From NCBI GenBank assembly GCA_028285305.1, contig JANQPV010000076.1:1-50150 (forward strand): 50,150 bases of DNA, given 5' to 3'. This stretch comes from Alphaproteobacteria bacterium (GTDB lineage Bacteria > Pseudomonadota > Alphaproteobacteria > SMXP01). Under the pieces are notes generated by a model. That model searched no databases, was not told the origin of the DNA, and worked only from the letters and a program-made list of their open reading frames with translations. Made by a program: the position numbers and the translations under genes. Each line of letters starts with the position of its first letter. The stretch's first letter is position 1. Positions 17,426-25,346 of this stretch are shown in pieces.

Positions 17426-18835
17426 TTAAAATCTAGTTCGAGGCGCAAAACGTGTCCTGAGCCAAGCTTCTGATAGATCCGGTAACTCTACTTCGAATGC
17501 CGGTTCGCCCGCTCCAGCCGGCGTAATTTGCAATCGCGTACCTTTTCGCTTCGAGCCAACGACCTCCTGCCGCGTAATGGGTATAGTAGGATGTTGATCA
17601 TCAAGAAGTTCGCCCCCGGCGGAATACATGCTCCACCAGACATCAAGCTGCTTTTCTTCTACTTGTTCGAATTCCGAAATCACTATCTTGACGTCTAGTC
17701 CGGCCTTGCCCGCGAGCAAATCTCTAATGTGTTCCCACTCGTCTTTGTCCTTAGTCCTCTTGTTTTTCAAGAGCTCTTCGGCAACTCTGATAACTTCCGA
17801 TACCGGAACCGGATATATTTTCCGATCCACTTCGCGTTCTTCGACACCATTGGAAAACCAGTTGTAGTGCGTCCTATATTCAAAACCGGTAAGAGGATCG
17901 CGAAGCTTCATCGTACGCTCTTCCGGATTGCTCTCAACCACGACGAAGGGTTCATGAAATGCGCCGTCCTCATCCGGCACCCTAAGATAGGGTGACGATA
18001 GACTGAGAGTTTGCAGGACGCTTCTAACAACACGATCCTCACTCGGAATAAAGTTCTCTTCTCCCGCCCCATTGTTCAGATTGTCGAAGAATTCGTCCCA
18101 CGCCTGTTCATAGGCGGAATTTTCTTCTTGGTGCGTATTCCTTCTTTTTATAGCTTCCTTGTTAGCCTTCTGTTCTCTATTGATGTTCGTCTCATCTTGC
18201 CCGAAAGCGGCAGCGCGTTCCTCTTCCGCCGGAGGCGGAGGCAGCCGGTACCCGCCCTCATCGTATGCGCCGGGATCGCCCGCGACTGTCTTCATCCGGT
18301 TTCTCTCTTCAGGATGGCGGTACTCTGCACCCGCACCAATGCCGGGTACGCGGTTCTGTTTTCCGGCTAACACGTTCTCCTCCCGGCCGTGTTCCGGAGT
18401 GAGTGCCAAAGCCAAGATTGTGCCTTTGCTCTCGAGTCCTGGTAAGGAGCGGCCTGTCTTCCACGACGCCGGAGAACCGATGGATGCGCCGCGGGGCATG
18501 AGAACGTTCCTTAATGCCTGGGACATGTTTTTGAGATCAAGTCCCGGTATGGGCGATGCATCTTGGCTGGTGGCGGCAGGAGCTTTTCCCACAGAGGACT
18601 CTGCCGGGATGTCCGTGAGCGTTGTGCTTGCCGGCCGGGTATTGGGTAGCGTTGCCAGAGCTTGATCGGCGGCCTTTTGGGCCGCTTGTGCATTATCGAA
18701 CTTGGGCCCGCCGTTCCGGCTTGTACGGCGCACGGGCAGTCCAGTACGTGTGTCGATGCAGACCCGCCCCCCAAGCGGATAGAATAATGTCTTGAGGCAC
18801 TTTGTATCGTCTTGGTCGCCTTTTGGTTGAGACAT
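17426..18835 (-). CDS. 469-aa cargo / toxin-like protein of unknown activity
   Basis: A soluble 469-aa protein without a signal peptide. It starts at ATG 18835 behind a very strong AAGGAGGAGCTC. Residues ~60-200 are Pro/Ala/Gly-rich linker like the other cargo proteins; residues ~290-469 look folded (YRTHYNWFSNGVEE, LDVWWSMYSAGGELLDD). The C-terminal domain is not recognised. A relic of the gp4-like 3' end lies just upstream, exactly as before the 651-aa cargo gene, so this gene occupies a duplicated cargo slot. A toxin role is inferred from position and from the downstream secreted TPR protein. Confidence 0.65.
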   Translation of the reverse strand: MSQPKGDQDDTKCLKTLFYPLGGRVCIDTRTGLPVRRTSRNGGPKFDNAQAAQKAADQALATLPNTRPASTTLTDIPAESSVGKAPAATSQDASPIPGLDLKNMSQALRNVLMPRGASIGSPASWKTGRSLPGLESKGTILALALTPEHGREENVLAGKQNRVPGIGAGAEYRHPEERNRMKTVAGDPGAYDEGGYRLPPPPAEEERAAAFGQDETNINREQKANKEAIKRRNTHQEENSAYEQAWDEFFDNLNNGAGEENFIPSEDRVVRSVLQTLSLSSPYLRVPDEDGAFHEPFVVVESNPEERTMKLRDPLTGFEYRTHYNWFSNGVEEREVDRKIYPVPVSEVIRVAEELLKNKRTKDKDEWEHIRDLLAGKAGLDVKIVISEFEQVEEKQLDVWWSMYSAGGELLDDQHPTIPITRQEVVGSKRKGTRLQITPAGAGEPAFEVELPDLSEAWLRTRFAPRTRF

Positions 18836-18863
18836 GAGCTCCTCCTTATACTTATTATGTTTT

Positions 18864-18935
18864 GACTTGCTCGCCAGTTCCGTTCCGATATGTGGTTTTC
18901 GCGTGGGCGGCGGTCGGTACGGGCAAGGCTAACTT
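18864..18935 (-). pseudogene. Relic of gp4-like 3' end
   Basis: On the minus strand this encodes EVSLARTDRR and then ISERNWRAS. It aligns with the last residues of the intact adaptor at 33194-33892 (AVSLARTDRP, VPQRNWQVS). The stop codon has been lost. It lies between the orphan-toxin relic and the 469-aa cargo gene and marks an old duplication of the junction between adaptor and cargo. Confidence 0.75.
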
Positions 18936-18963
18936 CACGGGTGAAGCTGCTCGCCCAAGTCTC

Positions 18964-19371
18964 TTAAGCCTGCCGCTCACCCCGACGAACAAGGGCGATG
19001 GCCTTATCCTCTCCGTATTCGAAAACGTCCTTGACACCGCCCGAACCTAAGTGCGCGCCCAGGTCCCCCTGGGAGACGCTCGTCATGATGATCAGCTTAT
19101 CGATCTCGTGCCTCTGATCCGGCGTGATCAGTATTTGAGGCGCGGTGTCCGGCTGGGCTTGAGATGGCGGCGTCTGGATGATGGGGCGTTCCTTGGGGAT
19201 CGGAGAACTGAGGATGCCGTCCCCCTTGTCGCGGTCGTTTATGGAATAGCCCGGGTTTATTGCAAACTCCTCCGTGTCAGGAGGTACTAATCCGGGCGTA
19301 GCAAAGCCGCGCCCTTCTTGCAGGCGGGCCGCTTCTTGCCGGAGGACCTTTTGATATGCTTCGTGGTAGTC
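18964..19371 (-). pseudogene. Truncated orphan toxin module (linker plus start of kinase-like tip)
   Basis: An open stretch of 135 codons that opens just after a stop with DYHEAYQKVL, continues through RLQEGRGFATPGLVPPDTEE, IQTPPSQAQPDTAPQILITP and LGSGGVKDVFEYGEDKAI, and ends at TAA. The first part equals the linker of the 651-aa cargo; the second equals the first ~60 residues of the kinase-like toxin at 28549-29187. It has no start codon or body, so it is a dead fragment that retains the recombination joint. Confidence 0.82.
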
Positions 19372-19421
19372 TCAGATATCTCGGTTCCTAAAACACGAAA
19401 CGGTCCAGGCGTCTAGGCGCT

Positions 19422-19739
19422 CTACTCCTTTTGACGTAAGAATTCGCCAATGGCGAGCTGATTTACGATGCGATCCTTCCAAACGTCGGGATCGCTCGTT
19501 CCGGTAACGTATATTAGGAGAGGAACATCCGGAAATGCCTCCTCCGCCAGCTCGTCTTCTAGCTCTCGATTGTTCTGTATCAGAACATATTCGCCTGTTT
19601 CCATGTCCAAACTGTAGTAGTCGCCTCCCTTATAAAGGCCTTCTCCAGCCTTAAAGCGCAACTTCAAGCACGCTGAAAGTTCCGTATGTATGCTGTCCAT
19701 ATCATGGGTCTTGGATCCAAACAGAAGATTCCATTTCAT
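19422..19739 (-). CDS. Candidate immunity protein, LLFG-domain family, copy A
   Basis: A 105-aa acidic protein, ~75% identical by eye to 27563-27880. The domain (LLFG...; ELEDELAEEAFPD; VNQLAIGEFLR) recurs as the C-terminal half of the 233-aa protein at 21513-22214 and as the N-terminal part of the 262-aa protein at 22208-22996. It lies seven bases after the 86-aa gene. No known family. Repeated association with toxin tips suggests immunity. Confidence 0.75.
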   Translation of the reverse strand: MKWNLLFGSKTHDMDSIHTELSACLKLRFKAGEGLYKGGDYYSLDMETGEYVLIQNNRELEDELAEEAFPDVPLLIYVTGTSDPDVWKDRIVNQLAIGEFLRQKE

Positions 19740-19746
19740 ACTGACT

Positions 19747-20007
19747 TCACTCCTTTGGAACGACTATGCTGGGACTTCTGGCGATTGCCGCTTCTTCGCT
19801 TTCAAATATCATGAAATCCACGTCCCTTCCAACAAGTTGGCTAAGTGCCTGCTGCATCTCGCGAAGGCCCAACTTCTCAGCTTTCTCAGGGCTTTTGTTG
19901 GGAAGTGGCCCGGTCCGTGTTTTCTTGGATCTCATCTCCACACCGGCTTCCCTGGCCTTGGCGACGAGTTCAGGACCAGCAATCACGCGCTTTGTCCTAC
20001 CCTTCAA
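19747..20007 (-). CDS. 86-aa conserved protein, copy A
   Basis: A small basic N-terminus followed by an acidic, helical C-terminus (PELVAKAREAGVEMRSKK, LREMQQALSQLVGRDVDF). Nearly identical to 27888-28148. ATG 20007 overlaps the preceding DUF4288-like gene by four bases. Not recognised. It always sits between a DUF4288-like gene and the LLFG-domain gene, so the three form one inherited cassette. Confidence 0.72.
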   Translation of the reverse strand: MKGRTKRVIAGPELVAKAREAGVEMRSKKTRTGPLPNKSPEKAEKLGLREMQQALSQLVGRDVDFMIFESEEAAIARSPSIVVPKE

Positions 20008-20411
20008 TACCGGGACTTCTTGTCCTTCGTGGGCGGATTGAATATGGAGAGCTTTTCTTTGGGCGTGATCATGGTTTCGTTACAGTTCGCTTCGCTGAGC
20101 CAAACCAAAGCAGCATCGAAACCGTCTCTCTCCTTAATTTCACTCGTTAGTTCTTTCCAGCTATATGCCGCAATTTCGATATCCTTGATGCCCAAGCACC
20201 CATCGCGCACAACTTCGCCGTAGTCATTCTTGTATCGATAGCCGTCCCTCGTTTCTATACCGTACAAGGCCTTTTCATAAGCCTCTTCCTCATCTTCAGC
20301 TTCGAACAACACAACGTTGATACCGAAGATTTTCGTTTCCGGTTTCCCTTCGATTTCCAAGGTATGAATGTACTCGCAGGCGTATATCTTCGTTTCTTTT
20401 GACGTGCTCAC
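20004..20411 (-). CDS. DUF4288-like candidate immunity protein, copy A
   Basis: A 135-aa protein resembling DUF4288 (KIYACEYI, VVLFEAEDEEEAYEKAL, YKNDYGEVV, LGIKDIEIA). The start is GTG 20411, overlapping as GTGA the stop of a tiny leftover of the kinase-like toxin (…SAEKNL-stop). Its best match is 28145-28552, which follows the intact toxin tip. DUF4288 is a small family of unknown function; immunity against the kinase-like toxin is inferred from the GTGA coupling. Confidence 0.78.
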   Translation of the reverse strand: MSTSKETKIYACEYIHTLEIEGKPETKIFGINVVLFEAEDEEEAYEKALYGIETRDGYRYKNDYGEVVRDGCLGIKDIEIAAYSWKELTSEIKERDGFDAALVWLSEANCNETMITPKEKLSIFNPPTKDKKSRY

Positions 20412-20458
20412 AGATTCTTCTCTGCTGACTTGATCTCGACTTGTGCCGTCTCAAGATG

Positions 20459-20875
20459 TTATTCTTTGGCATTCGAAAAATGCGGCTTGTTCGTGCCTTC
20501 GTTGAAAATTGAGAGCTGATCCTTGGACTTAATCACATCGTCCAGACCTCGATAATCCTTGATCCAGATATCTCCAACGTCTTGACCATAGATTCCCTTG
20601 GACCATTCGATGAATTCATCCCAACTACCAGCAACTTCCTCAATATCCTTGATGCCCTTGCACTCGTCTCGAACAACTTCGCCAAAAGTGTTCTTGAACC
20701 GATAGCCGTGGCGAGTCCCGATGGCATATTTTGCCTTTCGATAGGCCTCTTCCGGATTGCTCGCCTCAAATAATACAATGCTGACCTGATACTCCTCCGT
20801 ACCTGGACGCTCCTCGATCTGCATGCTTTCGATGTATTCGCAAGCGTAGATTTTCGTCTCTTTTGACGTGGTCAC
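20459..20875 (-). CDS. DUF4288-like candidate immunity protein, paralog B
   Basis: A 138-aa paralog of the flanking genes, starting at GTG 20875. Conserved: KIYACEYI, VLFEASNPEEAYRKAK, GYRFKNTFGEVVRDECKGI. The C-terminus differs (DVGDIWIKDYRGLDD). Upstream, in frame with the overlapped TGA, INSLLAAEKNR-stop still matches the last residues of the kinase-like toxin, so toxin tail and immunity gene were duplicated together. Confidence 0.76.
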   Translation of the reverse strand: MTTSKETKIYACEYIESMQIEERPGTEEYQVSIVLFEASNPEEAYRKAKYAIGTRHGYRFKNTFGEVVRDECKGIKDIEEVAGSWDEFIEWSKGIYGQDVGDIWIKDYRGLDDVIKSKDQLSIFNEGTNKPHFSNAKE

Positions 20876-20934
20876 CGATTTTTCTCCGCCGCTAACAACG
20901 AATTAATTGATGCAGGGACTGCCCTATAACTCGG

Positions 20935-21342
20935 TTAGAAGATCGACTTCTTGTCTTTGGTTGGAGGATTGAAGATGGTCAGATCGTCCTTGGCGCGAAC
21001 AAATCGCTCAGTAGACTGCGACCTTCCCATTCGCACTGACGAAACGTCGTGACCATAAACTCCCGATGCCCACTCTTTCATTTCTTCCCAGTCGTCAGCT
21101 GCGACTTCGATGTCGTTGATGCCCTTGCATTCGACCCTGACGACGTCACCATAGTCGTTCTTGTACCGATCACCATCTCGAACCGCTATCGATTCGACCG
21201 CGGTTTCATAAGCCGCTTCGGCTGAGGGACATTCAAAGAGAGATATGTTGAAATAGAGTTCTTCCGTCTCGGGCTTACCTTCGATCTGTATGCTCATCAC
21301 GTACTCGCAGGCGTAGATTTTAGTCTCTTTCGATGTGCTCAC
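20935..21342 (-). CDS. DUF4288-like candidate immunity protein, paralog C
   Basis: A 135-aa paralog (KIYACEYVMSIQIEGKPE, ISLFECPSAEAAYETAV, DRYKNDYGDVVRVECKGI). GTG 21342 overlaps the TGA of the 57-codon toxin fragment at 21339-21512. This is the copy with the longest attached toxin remnant. Divergence among the three paralogs could give protection against different toxin variants; that is inference. Confidence 0.76.
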   Translation of the reverse strand: MSTSKETKIYACEYVMSIQIEGKPETEELYFNISLFECPSAEAAYETAVESIAVRDGDRYKNDYGDVVRVECKGINDIEVAADDWEEMKEWASGVYGHDVSSVRMGRSQSTERFVRAKDDLTIFNPPTKDKKSIF

Positions 21343-21512
21343 ATTTTCCTCTTTGCTAGTTTGATGAGTTGGTCGATCGTTCCTAGATTCTTCTTAGAAG
21401 GCTTTCTTCCAACCTCAACTGCAATCGGATCCGCTATGACTATACTCCCATCGCGGGCAATAAGAAACTGGAGATCGTTTACCGAAACGAACTCACGGCG
21501 AGCGGTTCTCAT
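21339..21512 (-). pseudogene. 3' fragment of the kinase-like toxin
   Basis: A 57-codon frame beginning ATG directly after the TAG of the 233-aa gene and ending in TGA within the DUF4288-like start. VNDLQFLIARDGSIVIAD and then GRKPSKKNL match the C-terminus of the toxin at 28549-29187 almost exactly; the rest of the toxin is missing. Probably non-functional, though it is still open and could be translated. Confidence 0.82.
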
Positions 21513-22214
21513 CTAAACTTGACGCTTCCGCAAGAGCTGTCCCAACCCGAGCCGATTGACTATGAACTTCTTCCGATTGTTCGGCCACTTTGTGTTCTCT
21601 ACACGAAGTAGTGTCAGATAGTCAGGAAAATTTTCTTCAGCGATCTCACCGTCAAAACCGACATTGCGTTGAAGGCAATATCTTTCCCCATCCTCTTTGT
21701 CCTCGGCACAATAACAGGAGCCCCCTTTGGTTTCATCCTCCCGACGCTGCAAGTGCCAATTTGCATCCCGATGAATGAGATTTGCAATCGCCTCCAAATC
21801 CGATCCGTTCAGGCCAAACAAGAGGTCGAAGCGCGGCGCATCCTCGCTCATCAACAAGCCGCCTGGCCCCATTGCAGCTTCGTCGAATGTGTCTTCATCG
21901 TCTTCAAACAGATTTCCTGGCACATCTTCGTCTCGATATCCTGGAGGGATCAGTTTCAATTGTTCTTCTAAGGACCAGTTATTCGGCTTCCTGTCTGGGC
22001 GGATCCATTCAGCTTTTTCTTTTTGAATCCAGAACTTTCGAAAGAACTTGCAACCGGGCGGATCCGTATCGCTGTAACCGGACTCAGCTCCACAACAATC
22101 ACAGGACTGAAAGTTGGGCAAGTCCCCTGACTCTCCCCAAGGTGGCTCATCTTGCTTCGCTCCGCAAACTCGGCAATGATATCGGGGGTCGTACAATATC
22201 TCTTCGATTACCAT
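21513..22214 (-). CDS. Cys-rich CPCC-like plus LLFG-domain candidate immunity protein
   Basis: A 233-aa two-domain protein. Residues ~10-70 carry four paired cysteines (CRVCG..., CDCCGAESGYSD) like the small CPCC zinc-ribbon family, which often sits with toxin-immunity genes. Residues ~128-233 (FDLLFGLNGSDLEAIANL, EIAEENFPDYLTLL, IVNRLGLGQLLRK) are the same domain as the 105-aa proteins at 19422-19739 and 27563-27880. It overlaps the 262-aa gene by seven bases. A cytoplasmic immunity role is inferred. Confidence 0.75.
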   Translation of the reverse strand: MVIEEILYDPRYHCRVCGAKQDEPPWGESGDLPNFQSCDCCGAESGYSDTDPPGCKFFRKFWIQKEKAEWIRPDRKPNNWSLEEQLKLIPPGYRDEDVPGNLFEDDEDTFDEAAMGPGGLLMSEDAPRFDLLFGLNGSDLEAIANLIHRDANWHLQRREDETKGGSCYCAEDKEDGERYCLQRNVGFDGEIAEENFPDYLTLLRVENTKWPNNRKKFIVNRLGLGQLLRKRQV

Positions 22215-22996
22215 GTATAGTCGTATAACTCGAAGATTGAAAAAGGCATTCGGAGTGAATCTTCCATTCGACGCGTAAACGCCGTTTCAACAGGGAAACT
22301 TTCGAAGGCTCCTTCGAACGCTTTGTACAGTACTTTGGGCTCACAGATTAGCCGACCGCAAGGGAGATGTCCGCTCCCAATGGTATAAATGTTCTCATGA
22401 TGAAGTCGCGTTGCTACTTGAGATGCGGACCCTGCATCGAGGAAACATGGTGCGTCCAGACATACCAGCGGCAAGTGTTCGTAAATGTACGCAATTAGTC
22501 TTTTATTCGACGCGGTGATAACGTGCCAACCTTCGTCGTTGATCTGCGCACCGGTTACTGCTGAGCATATTATGGAGCTTGCCAGCTCTTGGCGTTCGAT
22601 AGTCCATTTGTCGCGTTGCCTAAACGCCGCCTCAAGTACATCCGTTATGTCAAAGACGTCCGTCGCCTCCTCCTTTAAGACATCTACTACTTGATCCTGG
22701 CGGCCGAGAGTCCTTTTCCAGAATTCCGGTTTAAGTGTACGAAATACAAATAGAAGTACGAAATAGCTGGCGAAATCTGGTTCAACGAACTGCCCCTGAA
22801 AGTCTGCATTGTCTCTAATGAGCAAGACTTCTTCATCTTCTTTAGCAAGAACAAAGTGCCTGCCTATGTCGTCGTTATCCTCCATTTGAAAGGAATAGCC
22901 AGTCGCGCTCTCTATCGCGCTCCGTACGGCACTTTCTTGATCCCTCTCGAAACCGAATAAAAGATCCCAGCCCGAAATCAACTTTGGCTTGATCAT
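22208..22996 (-). CDS. Candidate immunity protein with N-terminal LLFG domain
   Basis: A 262-aa protein. Residues ~9-100 (WDLLFGFERDQESAVRSAI, LLIRDNADFQGQFVEPDF) are a divergent copy of the LLFG domain; the C-terminal 150 residues (WHVITASNKRLIAYIYEHL, SGHLPCGRLICEPK) are unique and unrecognised. It is the first gene after the 651-aa cargo gene and therefore the best candidate for its cognate immunity protein. Confidence 0.72.
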   Translation of the reverse strand: MIKPKLISGWDLLFGFERDQESAVRSAIESATGYSFQMEDNDDIGRHFVLAKEDEEVLLIRDNADFQGQFVEPDFASYFVLLFVFRTLKPEFWKRTLGRQDQVVDVLKEEATDVFDITDVLEAAFRQRDKWTIERQELASSIICSAVTGAQINDEGWHVITASNKRLIAYIYEHLPLVCLDAPCFLDAGSASQVATRLHHENIYTIGSGHLPCGRLICEPKVLYKAFEGAFESFPVETAFTRRMEDSLRMPFSIFELYDYTW

Positions 22997-23207
22997 TACA
23001 ATGGCTTCTCTCTTGCCCTAAAGCCAACGATCACTTCTGACGAGATTACATCTCTTTGATCGCACTTTTTAACTGCTACCACCCACATTCGCTCGGCCAG
23101 CCATTGATTTGTTGAGTGTATCCCAATCGTTTCGTCAAATCACGTTCTGACAAATTCGACAGGCAACTACTATTATTTAGTGTAGGAACCAGTCAAGTTC
23201 AACGCCG
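22997..23207. other. Gap with no feature recognised
   Basis: About 210 bases between the 651-aa cargo gene and its putative partner. No frame, hairpin or relic stands out. Confidence 0.4.
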
Positions 23208-25163
23208 CTACCAAGGGCCATCTGGATCGAAGTCGCTGGATGGGCTGGTTGGACTGACATGAACCCTGTTTCTAGATGTCTTATGGACACGAACGCCGTT
23301 AGTAAGTTGCCCGCTTTCGTGATGCACGCCAATCGGTCTGTCTGCGTATAGAACGGCATGGTGCTCGACGTCTCCCCCACCATCTTCGGGAGCGGCAAAC
23401 CATAGGTCGTTCTTGTCCGCCGCTCGTGCTGAGTCGAGCGCGAGGACTTCAATGTCTATTCCACTCAAGAAAACACTCTTTTGACCCAACGCACTTTTCC
23501 CCGCGTTTTTTGATCGGTATCGCTCTGTCCCTCCTTTGTGATCTTCTGTTTTTTCTTTCAGTACCCGATATTTTCCATCGGTAAGAACGTCGTCGCCGTT
23601 TTGATCTTGCTCGTAGAAGTAGGCAGGGTTGAGTACCTCATAGATCTTTATTCTATTGCGTTTTCCGCTCTGGTCCGGCGTGATCAGTATTTGAGGCGCG
23701 GTGTCCGGCTGGGCTTCAGATGGCGGCGTCTGGATGACGGGGCGTTCCTCCGGGATTGGAGAACTGAGGATACCCTCACCCTTATCAGGTTGGTGTATTG
23801 GAAAGCCGGGGTTCCTGTTCAACTCCTCCGTGTCAGGAGGCACTAATCCGGGCGTAGCAAAGCCGCGCCCTTCTTGCAGGCGGGCCGCTTCTTGGCTAAG
23901 GACCTCTTGATAAGCTTCCACCGGGCGCAGGTGCGATGACTGGGTCAATTGATAGGCTTGGCGCAAAATGCGCTTGTGATCCTCCGAGCGGGGATCGCCC
24001 GCGTAGCCGTAAATTCCGTAAGGGTAAATGGAGATTTTGTCGACGATATCTCCGTATTGGAAGGTGCCGGACTGATAGGCCCGGTACATCGCATCTGACG
24101 TCAGATCGGCTTGCTCATTGCTCAGAGTGTCGAACCACCCGAGAAGCGCGACGTCATCCAACCCGTCACGCGTGCCACTCCTTGACACGTCCGCCCCAGA
24201 TCCGGGCGATGATTTGGTGACTGCGCCTGAGGCATTTGATGTCTCCCCGCCGCCCAGTGAATGCAGAACTCCAACACCTTGAATTGCACGGTTTAAGAGA
24301 GCTCCGGAATTTCGGTCACCAACTTTGGCAAGGCTGATGTTGCCGCTTTGATCCCGTGAGACTTCGTATACCATACCGCCTATAGGCAGAAGGCTTGAGG
24401 CCACCCTGGCTGCGCCAATCAAAGGGAGAGGAACACCCGCGTTCACAGTCTCAGCCGTGGCGCCTTCCGTCTGTGTCCAACGCATACCCCCAACAGCTGT
24501 TCCCGCTTGGGTCGGATCAACGCCAATTTTGATCAGTTGTTCATACACTCCTTGGCGGTCGGCGTCAGAGAGTTCGAAAGTGGCCGGCTGGCTCTCGGGC
24601 GCTGAGTCTGTGGCAAACGCTCCTGAATCGGCGTATTGCAGGTTCGAACCTTCTCCGGCGCCATCTGCACCAAACCCCGGTCCCCCATTGCCCGTTTGCA
24701 ATCGCGCAAAGATCTTGTTGCCTGGTTCCAAAAACTCCTCTGTTGGAGTGCGGGAACCGCTGGATGTCTTGGCAGCACTCAGTCCGTTCTGACTCTGTCG
24801 GGCAATTTCCATCTCTTGCTTTGCCCGAGGGTAAGCAGCTTCATATGCCTCATCCACGCTCATTGGCCGGTCATCTGGGCCAGGGCTGTAGGTGGCGAAG
24901 GGATTCTCCACTTGCTCTTCGTGGGTGTACAGACCGTTGTTCCCGAATCCGACTGGGTGAGACTTTCGGTCTGTATGCAAATACCCATCTCGCGAGTTCG
25001 TCAAAGACTGGACGCCTGTTTTTCGCTGCACGCCAGCCATCTCGGACTTGAGCCTCTTGTAGGCCTCGTCGTAGGCTTTGTCGAGATCCGTTGTCCCATA
25101 ATGCGCACGTTTGGGCTTCTTTCGGACCGGCGTCCGACGCCCTGGCCGTTCTTGTCTTAACAT
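23208..25163 (-). CDS. 651-aa polymorphic-toxin-like cargo protein
   Basis: Shares its N-terminus (MLRQERPG.R.P..KK.KRA, GTTDLDKAYDEA) and a second block (PTEEFLEPGNKIFARLQTG, GPGFGADGAGEGS) with the 818-aa protein at 30709-33165, which suggests a common virion-loading or delivery region. Residues ~200-400 include a hydrophobic stretch (LPLIGAARVASSLLPIGGM). The linker EGRGFATPGLVPPDTEE...APQILITPDQ (~430-500) precedes a distinct ~150-residue C-terminal tip (IEVLALDSARAADKNDLWF, GVHHESGQLTNGVRVHK) of unknown activity. The linker motif also heads the orphan tips at 18964 and 28549, so tips are exchanged here. No signal peptide. Confidence 0.78.
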   Translation of the reverse strand: MLRQERPGRRTPVRKKPKRAHYGTTDLDKAYDEAYKRLKSEMAGVQRKTGVQSLTNSRDGYLHTDRKSHPVGFGNNGLYTHEEQVENPFATYSPGPDDRPMSVDEAYEAAYPRAKQEMEIARQSQNGLSAAKTSSGSRTPTEEFLEPGNKIFARLQTGNGGPGFGADGAGEGSNLQYADSGAFATDSAPESQPATFELSDADRQGVYEQLIKIGVDPTQAGTAVGGMRWTQTEGATAETVNAGVPLPLIGAARVASSLLPIGGMVYEVSRDQSGNISLAKVGDRNSGALLNRAIQGVGVLHSLGGGETSNASGAVTKSSPGSGADVSRSGTRDGLDDVALLGWFDTLSNEQADLTSDAMYRAYQSGTFQYGDIVDKISIYPYGIYGYAGDPRSEDHKRILRQAYQLTQSSHLRPVEAYQEVLSQEAARLQEGRGFATPGLVPPDTEELNRNPGFPIHQPDKGEGILSSPIPEERPVIQTPPSEAQPDTAPQILITPDQSGKRNRIKIYEVLNPAYFYEQDQNGDDVLTDGKYRVLKEKTEDHKGGTERYRSKNAGKSALGQKSVFLSGIDIEVLALDSARAADKNDLWFAAPEDGGGDVEHHAVLYADRPIGVHHESGQLTNGVRVHKTSRNRVHVSPTSPSSDFDPDGPW

Positions 25164-25190
25164 TTCTTTGTTCCTTGTAGCGGGCGGCGC

Positions 25191-25268
25191 CTAACTCACC
25201 TGCCAGTTTCGCTCGGGCACACGGTCTTCGTGTTTGGGCCGGTCGGCGCCCGCGAGACTGACCGCGCG
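25191..25268 (-). pseudogene. Relic of gp4-like 3' end
   Basis: On the minus strand: RAVSLAGADRPKHEDRVPER then NWQVS-stop. This is the end of the adaptor at 33194-33892 with about two changes and the same stop codon, followed by the same AAGGAACAAAG spacer and MLRQERPG start as the 818-aa gene. It shows that the 651-aa cargo gene was copied from the adaptor-cargo junction. Confidence 0.88.
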
Positions 25269-25346
25269 GGGTTTCCGCGCAGAGCCTATGATATTGCGAA
25301 GTACAGATGTTCGAGACGCGTTAGATCAAGGACGCGCCTCGCTTGT

